From positions 62,001 to 126,000 of the forward strand of contig NZ_CAJGWQ010000003.1 of assembly GCF_904842695.1 (NCBI RefSeq): DNA of 64,000 nucleotides. The letters are read 5' to 3'. A program made the translations under genes and the position numbers. Origin of the DNA: Gulosibacter hominis (GTDB lineage: Bacteria > Actinomycetota > Actinomycetes > Actinomycetales > Microbacteriaceae). Shown piece after piece: positions 16,927 through 25,121 of the stretch; positions within the stretch are counted from its first letter, which is position 1, and every line of letters starts with the position of its first letter. The notes below the pieces were generated by a model. It ran no database searches. It saw only the letters and a program-made list of their open reading frames with translations, and had not been told where the DNA came from.

Positions 16927-19914
16927 ATGCGACCCAAAGTCACCGCAGTTGTCGTAGCTCGCGATGCTGCCTCCGCACTCGAACGCACCATACCCGCGCT
17001 CGAGTCGCAAACCGCGCCCATCGCGACATCAGTGTTCGTGCATATCGATTCGCGCGACGACACCCTCGAAATCATGCGCGCGGCGCAGCCAACGCTGCTG
17101 CTCACGGTCGCCCAAGACTCCTCGTTCGGCAAAGCTGTCGCCACGGCAGTCAGCGAACTCGACAAGAGCGAACCGATCCGTGAAGCCGATACCGGTGCCG
17201 CGCATCCCGATGAATGGCTCTGGCTCATCAACGCCGGTGACACCCCAGAACCAAACGCGCTCGCAGAACTGCTCGACACGGCCGAACGAAACCCATCACT
17301 GGCGGTAACCGGCCCCAAACTGGTGTCGGCGCAAGACCCCAGCCGACTCGTCGAATACGGGCAGTCGATCGTCCCCACCGGCGAATCAATCCGGCTGCGC
17401 ACCGACGCGCTCGACCAGGGGCAGTACGAGTCGTTCAGTGACGTGCTGGCAGTTGCCACCAACGGGATGCTCGTGCGCCGCGACGTGTGGAACGACCTGC
17501 AGGGTTTCGACCCCGGGCTGGAAGCCGTCGACGACTCACTCGACTTCTGTGTGCGCACCTGGCTAGCCGGAAACCGGGTGCTGCTCACCCCCGACGCGCG
17601 CGTTGAAACACTCGGCAGGGATGCTCCCGGTACCGCAAAATACGGGCGCCGCACGGGTGCCCAAGCCCGCCACCGGCTACGTCGCACCGCAACTCTGCAC
17701 CGGCGACTGGCTTGGTCGGGCCCGCTCATGTTCTGGGTGTACTGGTTGCTGCTGCTTCCCGAAGTGCTCGTGCTCACGGTGCTCAACCTGCTGCGCAAAC
17801 AGCCGGGCCGCATCCTGCCCGAACTGTTTGCCGCACTCAAAGTGTTTTTTGGTGGCACCCGCGCACTCAGTGCCCGGCGCCACTTCGCGGCCACCAGCAC
17901 ACAACCCCTGTCGAGCCTCGACCGGCTCCGCATCTCAGCTTCCGAATGGCGCACCATGCGCGCCATCAAACGCGACGAGCAGCTTGCTCTCGCCCAGCAG
18001 GGTGGCGACCGCTACAACTTCATCACCGGAGGCGGCGGCTGGGTCGCGCTCATCACCGCGGTCGCCTCGGTAATCATGCTCTTCCCGCTGCTGCGCAGCA
18101 GCGTGCTCAGTGGCGGAGCACTGCTGCCACTATCCGGCAGCATCGGCGAGCTGTGGGCCGCCACCGGGTACGGTCTGCGCGACACCGGCGGCGGCATCGG
18201 TGTGGCCGACCCGTTCCAATTCGTTCTTGCCGCGCTCGGCAGCCTCACCTTCTGGCAGCCAAGCCTGATCGTGGTCATCATCTGGCTCATCGCGCTGCCG
18301 CTTGCCGCAACGGGTGCCTGGTTCATTGCTGCGCGCTTTACGCGCCGCCCGTGGCTACGCGCCTTTTTCGCTCTGGCCTGGGCCTGCTCGCCCACACTGC
18401 TCGGCGCACTCGCCGACGGTCGCCTGCCCGCGGTGCTCGTGCACATCACGCTGCCCTGGTTTGCGTTCGCATTCTTCGCCGCACGCTACCGCTGGGCCGC
18501 ATCCGCAGTCGCATCCCTGCTCGGCGTCGTTATCGCAGCCAGCGCACCCTCACTCATCCCCGCACTGATCTTGCTTTGGTTGCTCATGGTGACCACTTCG
18601 GGAACCGGATGGCTACGGCAAACGTTTGTACCCATCCCGGCTGCCGCGATGTTCCTGCCGCTATTGGTGACGCAGCTCAACCGCGGCCGGCCGCTCGCAA
18701 TTTTTGCCGACCCGGCACTGCCGCAGCCCTACGATCCGCTCCACGGCTGGAACACGGTATTCGGATTCGCCGACACGGGACTCGGCGGCTGGCCCGAATT
18801 TTTGCAGCAGCTCGGGCTCACCGACATCGACCCGTTCCTGCTTTTCGCCGTGCTAATGGCGCCGCTCGCGCTGCTCGCTGCCATCGGCATCTTTGCAAAC
18901 GGCTGGCGACTGGCACTTGCCGGGCTCATCATCGCGGCAACGGGATGGATTACCGCCGGCGTGGCCGGTGGCCTCTCGTTTGCGGTGTGGGAGGCGACTG
19001 CAGCGCCGATCTATCCGGCCGCGGCCCAGTCACTCGGCTATTTCGGCCTCTTGATGGCCGCAATCGCCGGCGCCGCCTACATTGGGCCGTTGCGCGTACC
19101 GGTGACGATGCTCGCGCTCGCCGGTGTGACCGCCCTGATCGTGCCGCTCTTCCCGGCGCACATCACCGGAAGCGCGGCGGTAGCCGCATCCGACGGCCGC
19201 ACCCTGCCGGCAATCGCCTCGGTGCAGGGCGAAGATGCCGACCAGCTGGGTACCCTCCGGGTCACCCCAATGGGGCCCGACCAGCTGCGCCTCAGCCTCG
19301 AACGCGGCTCGGGTATGAAACTGAACGAGATCTCCACCCTCGCAACCACCAACCCGGCAACCTCAAAAACCGATGAGGCACTCGCCGAGCTCGTGGTCGA
19401 CTTTTTGAGCATCGGCAAATCAAACCCCATGTCACAGCTGCACGAACTGGGCATCGGATTCGTGCTCATTCAGCCCGCCGAGGGCGCCGGCGCACCACTC
19501 GGACAGCGGCTGGTCACGGGCCTGTCAACCAACGAATCGGTGACGAGCATCGGCAAAATCAAGGGATACGGCACCCTCTTCCAAGTGGTGAACGCTGCCG
19601 AACGCCCCACCGACCCGGTGCTCGCGCAACAACTCGAGGTGACCAACTGGCAGAACGTACTCGGCCGCGCCATGCTCATCGTGCAAACGGTCATCCTGCT
19701 ATTCGTGATTTTGCTGGCGCTACCCACCGGACGCATCGCCGACCTCAGCGCAGCCGCGCGCCGCACCAAACCGCAGTGGGAAGACCTCGACCGCGGCAGC
19801 GACGTGCTGACGCTGCGCAATTACCGACTCGATAACGAGCGGGTCGAAGTGTACTCATCGGCCGCCAGCGGAGAAGCAGTCGGCCCCGCAGGGAAGGAGG
19901 AACTCGGTGACTGA
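16927..19914 (+). CDS. large polytopic family 2 glycosyltransferase
   Basis: A 995-residue membrane protein. Residues about 1-215 are a GT-A glycosyltransferase (KVTAVVVARDAASALERTIPAL, then WLWLINAGDTPEPNALAEL where a DxD-like acidic site is expected, then VRRDVWNDLQGFD). About 260 onward holds some 12-14 hydrophobic helices with a large soluble stretch at about 750-900 and a last helix near 920-945. It should use a nucleotide sugar in the cytoplasm and act on a lipid-linked or exported acceptor. The gene is part of the conserved whiB2-manB neighbourhood of actinobacteria, yet the product's function is not known. It overlaps the DUF5719 gene by 8 nt, so the two proteins probably work as a pair. 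Confidence 0.82.
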   Translation: MRPKVTAVVVARDAASALERTIPALESQTAPIATSVFVHIDSRDDTLEIMRAAQPTLLLTVAQDSSFGKAVATAVSELDKSEPIREADTGAAHPDEWLWLINAGDTPEPNALAELLDTAERNPSLAVTGPKLVSAQDPSRLVEYGQSIVPTGESIRLRTDALDQGQYESFSDVLAVATNGMLVRRDVWNDLQGFDPGLEAVDDSLDFCVRTWLAGNRVLLTPDARVETLGRDAPGTAKYGRRTGAQARHRLRRTATLHRRLAWSGPLMFWVYWLLLLPEVLVLTVLNLLRKQPGRILPELFAALKVFFGGTRALSARRHFAATSTQPLSSLDRLRISASEWRTMRAIKRDEQLALAQQGGDRYNFITGGGGWVALITAVASVIMLFPLLRSSVLSGGALLPLSGSIGELWAATGYGLRDTGGGIGVADPFQFVLAALGSLTFWQPSLIVVIIWLIALPLAATGAWFIAARFTRRPWLRAFFALAWACSPTLLGALADGRLPAVLVHITLPWFAFAFFAARYRWAASAVASLLGVVIAASAPSLIPALILLWLLMVTTSGTGWLRQTFVPIPAAAMFLPLLVTQLNRGRPLAIFADPALPQPYDPLHGWNTVFGFADTGLGGWPEFLQQLGLTDIDPFLLFAVLMAPLALLAAIGIFANGWRLALAGLIIAATGWITAGVAGGLSFAVWEATAAPIYPAAAQSLGYFGLLMAAIAGAAYIGPLRVPVTMLALAGVTALIVPLFPAHITGSAAVAASDGRTLPAIASVQGEDADQLGTLRVTPMGPDQLRLSLERGSGMKLNEISTLATTNPATSKTDEALAELVVDFLSIGKSNPMSQLHELGIGFVLIQPAEGAGAPLGQRLVTGLSTNESVTSIGKIKGYGTLFQVVNAAERPTDPVLAQQLEVTNWQNVLGRAMLIVQTVILLFVILLALPTGRIADLSAAARRTKPQWEDLDRGSDVLTLRNYRLDNERVEVYSSAASGEAVGPAGKEELGD

Positions 19915-21775
19915 TCGCAAACATGAGGATGACCCCATTCGCCCACACAGTGACGACGCCGCGCAGCCGGTCGACTCCGGCGCTGCGCAGCCCGAAACCG
20001 AAGCCCTCCGGCCTCCGGTAATTGAGGCGCTCAGCATCGACGATAACGAGGCCTTTGGCGATGGCACAGGCGAAGCCGTAACGAGCACCGACGCGGCAAC
20101 TGCGGGGGAGAGCACCGCTGATAAAGACAGCGCTGAGGGCGCGCCCGCCGAAGACAGTGCTGACGGCACGCCCGTCAGTGACAGTGGCGATAGTTCGCCC
20201 GTCGGCGACAGTGCCGACAACGAGACCTTTGGCGACACCGCCGACGACAGCATCCCCGCGAACGAATCCCCGGCAGCTGCCGCCCCGCAGCCCGCAGCTG
20301 ACGAATCAAAACCTGCGCCCGCATCCGAAACGCCAAGCGCGCCGCACCCCGACGGGCCACGGCTGCGCCGAGCAGGTAGCGGTGCCACCGCCGCAGTGCG
20401 CCGCAAACGCACTGAAAGCGCCGAACGCCGCCGCCGTAAAGCGGTGAGCGCCCTCGCGCGCACTGCTGGCGTGGTCACCTCGCTCGCGGTGGTCACCGGC
20501 ACCGTGTGGGCGCTCGGCTGGATGCCGCTGCCGAACCGCACCGCCGAACCGACGGGGATGCAGCTCACGCCGCCAATCGGCGACCAGCAAGCCGTGTGCC
20601 CGGGCCCGCTGCTACAGCTCGGGCTCAGCAGCGACGCAAACCAGATCAGCCCGGTGGGTGAACCCCAAACCACCCACCACTCCCGCGGCGCAAACGCTGA
20701 GGCCACCAACTTGGGTGAAGGCGGCCCCTCGGTGTTCGTGCAAAAAGCAGCCGAAGACCAAAACCAGGTGCTGACAGCCGCCGAATCGGTCACGCTCGAC
20801 ACCCCAAAAACGAACGGCTATGCGGCCACCAACTGCACCATACCCGCATCCTCTCAGTGGCTTTTGGCAGGCAACACTGAAACCGGGCACACCGCCGCAC
20901 TCGACATCCTCAACCCCGGTGCAGTGAAAGCACGCGTCAACTTCCGCGTTTTCACCAGCACCGGACTGGCCCCATCGGGCCCGGCCGAAATGGTGCTCGA
21001 ACCCGGCGAACACAAAAGCCTCAGCCTCGCCGGCGTGGTTCCTGAGTCATCCGTGATGGCGGTAGAAGTCATCGCCACCGGCGCGCCCGTGGCCGCCTAC
21101 GTCCACGAAACCTTCACCGAAACGCTCACCCCGCGCGGCGCCGAAATTGCCGAATCGACCACCGAATACGGCACCACACAGTTTTTGCCCGGCGTGGTCG
21201 TTTCGGCGTGGCCGGTAGACGGCCCCGACACTACGGCAACGATCGGCACCGCGGTGCGGCTGCTCAACCCCGGCGACGCCGAAACCACGGTAGCGCTGCA
21301 GGTACTCGACGAAAATGGCAAGGTCGCCTTCCGCGACGATGTTCCGGTGGCACCGAACACTGTTTTTGACTACCCCGTGGGTACTGTGCCCGATGGCAAA
21401 TACACCATCCGCGTCGACTCGCCCACACCGATCGTCGCCGCCGCCCGCGTGGCACCGCTCGACTCCAGCGAATTCGGGTGGCTCGCGTCATCACCCGCGC
21501 TGAGCGACAGCGCACTGATCGCGGTGCCCGCAGGAGACTCACCCCGGCTGGCGGTCATGAACCCGGGCGAGGCCCGCGAAATCACCGTGAACGGCAAGCG
21601 CGTGAAAATCGCCGAGGGCGCAACCTACGAAACCGACATCTCGGGCGACACTGTCGAACTCGCGGGTGTGAGCGGGATGCGCGCGGCCGTGCATTTCGTA
21701 GCGCCCGGTGCCTACTCAGGTTTCCCGGTGCACCCGAGCATCAGCGAAGGCGACACCATCACCGTCTACCGCTAG
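19907..21775 (+). CDS. DUF5719 family membrane-anchored extracytoplasmic protein
   Basis: A 622-residue protein with GTG start at 19907, preceded by a strong GGAAGGAGG (19892-19900) inside the glycosyltransferase gene. Residues about 1-145 are an acidic, Ser/Asp/Ala-rich cytoplasmic region with loose repeats around DSADG. Then come a basic patch (RRKRTESAERRRRK), one membrane helix (about 185-205) and about 410 residues of beta-rich extracytoplasmic domain. The domain contains ALDILNPGAVKARVNFRVF and the similar AVRLLNPGDAETTVALQVL, which look like internal repeats. DUF5719 proteins occur beside this glycosyltransferase in many actinobacteria. I infer an accessory or scaffolding role for it. 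Confidence 0.8.
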   Translation: MTDRKHEDDPIRPHSDDAAQPVDSGAAQPETEALRPPVIEALSIDDNEAFGDGTGEAVTSTDAATAGESTADKDSAEGAPAEDSADGTPVSDSGDSSPVGDSADNETFGDTADDSIPANESPAAAAPQPAADESKPAPASETPSAPHPDGPRLRRAGSGATAAVRRKRTESAERRRRKAVSALARTAGVVTSLAVVTGTVWALGWMPLPNRTAEPTGMQLTPPIGDQQAVCPGPLLQLGLSSDANQISPVGEPQTTHHSRGANAEATNLGEGGPSVFVQKAAEDQNQVLTAAESVTLDTPKTNGYAATNCTIPASSQWLLAGNTETGHTAALDILNPGAVKARVNFRVFTSTGLAPSGPAEMVLEPGEHKSLSLAGVVPESSVMAVEVIATGAPVAAYVHETFTETLTPRGAEIAESTTEYGTTQFLPGVVVSAWPVDGPDTTATIGTAVRLLNPGDAETTVALQVLDENGKVAFRDDVPVAPNTVFDYPVGTVPDGKYTIRVDSPTPIVAAARVAPLDSSEFGWLASSPALSDSALIAVPAGDSPRLAVMNPGEAREITVNGKRVKIAEGATYETDISGDTVELAGVSGMRAAVHFVAPGAYSGFPVHPSISEGDTITVYR

Positions 21776-21782
21776 CGCAGCG

Positions 21783-22235
21783 TTAGCGACCCCAGCCGCC
21801 CGGATCGAGCCGGTCTTCGAGCCGACCATCCAGCAGCTCGTTTACTCCCGACATGACCACGCGCTCCACATACTCGCGGAACATGGGCTGATCGGCCGGA
21901 TCCGAAAGCGACACACGAGCCATCCGTTCAACCGGCACCCGGTAAATCACCACGCGCTTGAGTGTGCGGTCAAGACCCCACAGGCCTACCGCATCCTGGC
22001 CCGTGGCATCAGCCGGCGGCATCCCGGCCACAGTGACCGAAACATCCTCCATCAGGTCGGGCGCAACCGCCTGCAAAAAACCAACCGTTTCAGTGACCAC
22101 TTGAAAAAACCTCGGGATGCGGCCGGTCAGCTGCGGCAGGTACGGTCCGGCCACGCTCGAACGCAGCTCGCGGCCGTGCCGGCTACGTGAGCCGCGCGAA
22201 CGGCGCTGCGAGTGCATCCTGCGGGAACGAAACAT
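21783..22235 (-). CDS. zincin-like 'metallopeptidase family' protein lacking HExxH
   Basis: A 150-residue protein that by context and overall pattern belongs to the small metallopeptidase (DUF1025-like) family found next to manB in actinobacteria. The basic N-terminus (RSRHGRELRS) and the segment GLWGLDRTLKRVVIYRVPVERMA are typical. Where the family has HExxH, this protein reads VVMSGVNELLDG, so no zinc site is present. TAGGCT lies 7 nt before ATG 22235, which suggests a leaderless start there rather than at ATG 22241. It is convergent with the DUF5719 gene, 7 nt apart. It is probably a non-catalytic relative. Confidence 0.7.
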   Translation of the reverse strand: MFRSRRMHSQRRSRGSRSRHGRELRSSVAGPYLPQLTGRIPRFFQVVTETVGFLQAVAPDLMEDVSVTVAGMPPADATGQDAVGLWGLDRTLKRVVIYRVPVERMARVSLSDPADQPMFREYVERVVMSGVNELLDGRLEDRLDPGGWGR

Positions 22236-22315
22236 ACGCATCAGCCTAGCGCGCGGCGGGGTGGAGTCGCGGTTGGTGCGCGCTGCGGCCGGCGCGGATC
22301 AGTGCTTGTTTTGGA

Positions 22316-23758
22316 TCAGCGCTCGTCGCGGATGAGGGCGAGCGCCAGATCGCGCACCTGCTCCATCTGCTCAGGGGCGGCCGCCTCAACATTGAGCCGC
22401 AGCAGCGGCTCGGTGTTCGACGGGCGCACATTCACCCACCACCAGTCACGGCCAGCAAACGAGAAGGTGAGTCCATCCAGTTCATCCACCGACGCAACAC
22501 CAGAAAACTCGGTGACCAGCCGCTCATAAGCCGCGGGAATATCCGCAACGGTCGAATTAATTTCGCCCGACGCAAAATAGGGGGTGTGTTCGGCCGCGAT
22601 CTTTGACATCGGCGCGGTCTGCGAACCCACGTGGGCGAGCATGTGCATCGCCGCGAGCATCCCGTTATCGGCACCCCAAAAATCACGGAAGTAGTAGTGC
22701 GCCGAATGTTCGCCACCGAACACCGCATTCGTGCGGGCCATTTCGGCCTTGATGAGTGAGTGGCCAACGCGGGTGCGCACCGGCGTTGCCGAAATCGTTT
22801 CGATCGTTTCGATGACGTGACGCGAAACCAGCAGGTTGTGGATCACCGTGACATCGGTTTCGCCAGCGGAGCGCACGCGCTCCACCTCGCGGGCAGCGAC
22901 GATCGCACACACCGCCGAGGGGGAGACGGGGTTGCCGCGTTCATCCACCAGGAAGCAGCGGTCGGCATCACCGTCAAACGCGAGCCCGAGGTCGGCACCC
23001 TCGGCAACAACGCGCTGCTGCAGATCGACGAGATTTATCGGGTCGAGCGGGTTGGCCTCGTGGTTGGGGAAATTGCCGTCGAGTTCGAAATACATCGGCA
23101 CGATTTCCAGCGGCAGTTTTGGCAGTTCGCATGCCGAGCCCAGCACGGCCGGAACGGTCTTGCCTGCCATACCGTTACCCGCATCCACCACGATTTTTAG
23201 CGGGCGAATACCGCTGAGATCGACCAGCTGGCGCAGGTAGGTGGCGTAGTCATTCAAAACATCGCGCTCGGTTGCCTCGGCGACGGTGTCGCTTGCTGCG
23301 GGGATGCCGTCGCGCAGGTAAGCGGAGGCACGGTCACGCATTGCGCCGAGGCCGGTGTCGAGAGAAATACCGCGGGCGCCGGCGGCCGAGAGCTTCATAC
23401 CGTTGTAGGCGGCCGGGTTGTGCGAGGCGGTGAACATGGCGGCGGCGGCGTTTTCGCGTCCCGAAATGAAGTAGGTCATATCGGTCGAGCAGTAGCCGAG
23501 CAGCACCGGTTTGGCTCCGCGCACGGCCGCTCCGCGGGCGAAGGCTGCGGCGAACGCGGGGCTTGAGTCGCGCATGTCGTGGCCGATAAAAATTTCGTGG
23601 CCGGCCAGGTCGAGTTCATCGACAGTGGCGGCGCCGACGGCGGTGACCAGGGGTTCGGTAATGGTGTCACCGACAAGTCCACGGATGTCGTAGTTTTTGA
23701 CGATGGCGTTGAGATCACCAAGCTGAGCGGGGTCTGCCGCAGGGATCGCTGTGTTCAT
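22316..23758 (-). CDS. manB: phosphomannomutase/phosphoglucomutase
   Basis: Converts mannose-6-phosphate to mannose-1-phosphate, the precursor of GDP-mannose. It has 480 residues with the four alpha-phosphohexomutase domains: NYDIRGLVGDTI at the N-terminus, the phosphoserine loop FTASHNPAAYNGMK (about residues 110-123), the metal loop FDGDADR (about 255) and the sugar-binding GGEHSAHYYFRD (about 340). ATG 23758 begins the homologous region; the frame is open upstream but without family similarity. TACACT is 8 nt before this ATG. With manA it supplies mannose for envelope glycans or mannosylation. Confidence 0.92.
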   Translation of the reverse strand: MNTAIPAADPAQLGDLNAIVKNYDIRGLVGDTITEPLVTAVGAATVDELDLAGHEIFIGHDMRDSSPAFAAAFARGAAVRGAKPVLLGYCSTDMTYFISGRENAAAAMFTASHNPAAYNGMKLSAAGARGISLDTGLGAMRDRASAYLRDGIPAASDTVAEATERDVLNDYATYLRQLVDLSGIRPLKIVVDAGNGMAGKTVPAVLGSACELPKLPLEIVPMYFELDGNFPNHEANPLDPINLVDLQQRVVAEGADLGLAFDGDADRCFLVDERGNPVSPSAVCAIVAAREVERVRSAGETDVTVIHNLLVSRHVIETIETISATPVRTRVGHSLIKAEMARTNAVFGGEHSAHYYFRDFWGADNGMLAAMHMLAHVGSQTAPMSKIAAEHTPYFASGEINSTVADIPAAYERLVTEFSGVASVDELDGLTFSFAGRDWWWVNVRPSNTEPLLRLNVEAAAPEQMEQVRDLALALIRDER

Positions 23759-23814
23759 GACGAACCAGTGTAGCCAGTGGCAGATGGGGAGGGCCGGATC
23801 GCGTTGTTTGTGTA

Positions 23815-24042
23815 CTAGGCAGCCGGCGGTACCGGTGGCTGGCCGAGCGGGGTGGGTTTGATGAGCAGCCACCCGGCGGGCACCGACGTTTTTTCGGCGT
23901 GAAACTGGCACAGGTCGTAGCTGTGCGGTTCGGCGCGGTATGCCAGCGGGCCGAGGGCGGCCATCTTGTCGCCGTAGTCAAACGTGAGCGTGAACTGGGC
24001 ACGACGCGAGCAGCCAACACGGCAGCAGGGTCGAGTACGCAT
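23815..24042 (-). CDS. DUF3499 family protein
   Basis: A 75-residue protein of the actinobacteria-specific DUF3499 family (Rv3258c-like). It has Cys/His-rich motifs, CCRVGC at residues 6-11 and later LCQFHAEK, which could bind a metal. The function is unknown, but the family is conserved beside manB and whiB2. TAGACT (24055-24050) lies exactly 7 nt before the ATG, pointing to a leaderless transcript. The 76-bp palindromic element at 24082-24157 sits a further 26 nt upstream. The C-terminus (TPLGQPPVPPAA) is Pro-rich. Confidence 0.8.
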   Translation of the reverse strand: MRTRPCCRVGCSRRAQFTLTFDYGDKMAALGPLAYRAEPHSYDLCQFHAEKTSVPAGWLLIKPTPLGQPPVPPAA

Positions 24043-24081
24043 ACCGGCAAGTCTACTTCTCGGCGGGCGACCACCAGCGGC

Positions 24082-24157
24082 GTGAGTTCAGCGGAAGATT
24101 TTGGACCCAGGATTGCTGTGGATGCATCGTATGGGCGAAATGTTCCGCTGAACTCAC
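24082..24157. repeat. 76-bp imperfect palindromic element, copy 1
   Basis: The perfect 15-bp arms GTGAGTTCAGCGGAA (24082-24096) and TTCCGCTGAACTCAC (24143-24157) enclose a centre with further partial complementarity around the near-palindromic GGATGCATC. A second 76-bp copy lies at 48089-48164; the final 23 bases are identical in both. Each copy is 32-40 nt upstream of the start codon of a minus-strand gene. No protein in the region suggests it is a transposon. Confidence 0.7.
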
Positions 24158-24257
24158 CGCTTGCGACACGGCGACCACCGTCGGCCGCGATTGAGTGCAC
24201 TGGCTGCCCGCTGGGACACACTCACCACCGTCGGCCGTGGCGCAGCCGGGACTGCGC

Positions 24258-25121
24258 TCAGCGCTGGCAGCTCGGGCACCACACCGATTCGCGATCGGTG
24301 GCACCGCTGCGGGTGGTTCCCGAGTCGTGGGTGCCGGCAACCAGGTCGCTGCCGCAGCGGCGGCATTGGCGCCCCTCGCGGCCAAACACCCAGTTGGGGC
24401 GGCGAAGGTCGCCGGTGAAGGTGCGCTCAACCCGGTCGCGGTTGGCGAGCATGAGCTGCCGCCCGAGCGTCAACCACTCGTCAATATCGCCGACCTCGGC
24501 GACAGTTCGGCTCGGCAGCACGCCTCGCAAAAAACACATTTCGGTGACGTATTCATTGCCAAGGCCCGCCACATTGCGCTGGTCGAGCAACGCCGCGGTA
24601 ATGCTGCGGTCGGGTTGCGAGAGGACGCGTCGCCGCGCTTCCGCAAGATCGGGTTCGGCTGCCAAAAGATCGGGGCCGAGCCAGCCCAGTCGCAGCGGTT
24701 CATCGGCGGTGGGCCAACATTCGAGTTTCGCGAGGTCGATACCGAGCGCGATTACCGCGTCGGTGCCGATGATGGCGCGGATGCGGTGCGTGGCTGGCCA
24801 GGCCACTGTCGGGCCGCCGCGTGCCCCGTCGATGCGTGCCGGACGTCCGCGCAGTCCGCCCGAGCTGCTGCGCAGGCCACCCGAGCTGCCGGGCGGTACG
24901 AGCCGCCACGATCCGTCCATCCCGAGGTGCGAGTGGACGGTGTGGTCGCCGATGCGCAGCAGGATGTGTTTGCCGCGTGCATCCGCGCCGACAATTTTTT
25001 CGCCGGTGAGGTCGAACTGCACGAAATTTGGTACCCGCAGCTCGAACCGGTCGATGGTGCGGCCAGTGAGCGATCGCGCCAGGTGGTGCGCGGCGCGGTA
25101 GGCGGTATCTCCCTCGGGCAT
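24258..25121 (-). CDS. nei2: Fpg/Nei family DNA glycosylase (Nei2 type)
   Basis: A base-excision repair enzyme that removes oxidised pyrimidines and cleaves the strand by beta/delta elimination. It has 287 residues. The mature N-terminus PEGDT supplies the catalytic Pro2 and Glu3. The H2TH domain contains ITAALLDQRNVAGLGNEYV (about residues 175-195). A C-terminal zinc finger uses CRRC and WCPSC. Between strands of the N-terminal domain is an unusual Gly/Ser/Arg insertion (about 77-102). ATG overlaps the lhr stop codon by one base, so the two are coupled; lhr-nei2 is a standing actinobacterial pair. Confidence 0.88.
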   Translation of the reverse strand: MPEGDTAYRAAHHLARSLTGRTIDRFELRVPNFVQFDLTGEKIVGADARGKHILLRIGDHTVHSHLGMDGSWRLVPPGSSGGLRSSSGGLRGRPARIDGARGGPTVAWPATHRIRAIIGTDAVIALGIDLAKLECWPTADEPLRLGWLGPDLLAAEPDLAEARRRVLSQPDRSITAALLDQRNVAGLGNEYVTEMCFLRGVLPSRTVAEVGDIDEWLTLGRQLMLANRDRVERTFTGDLRRPNWVFGREGRQCRRCGSDLVAGTHDSGTTRSGATDRESVWCPSCQR

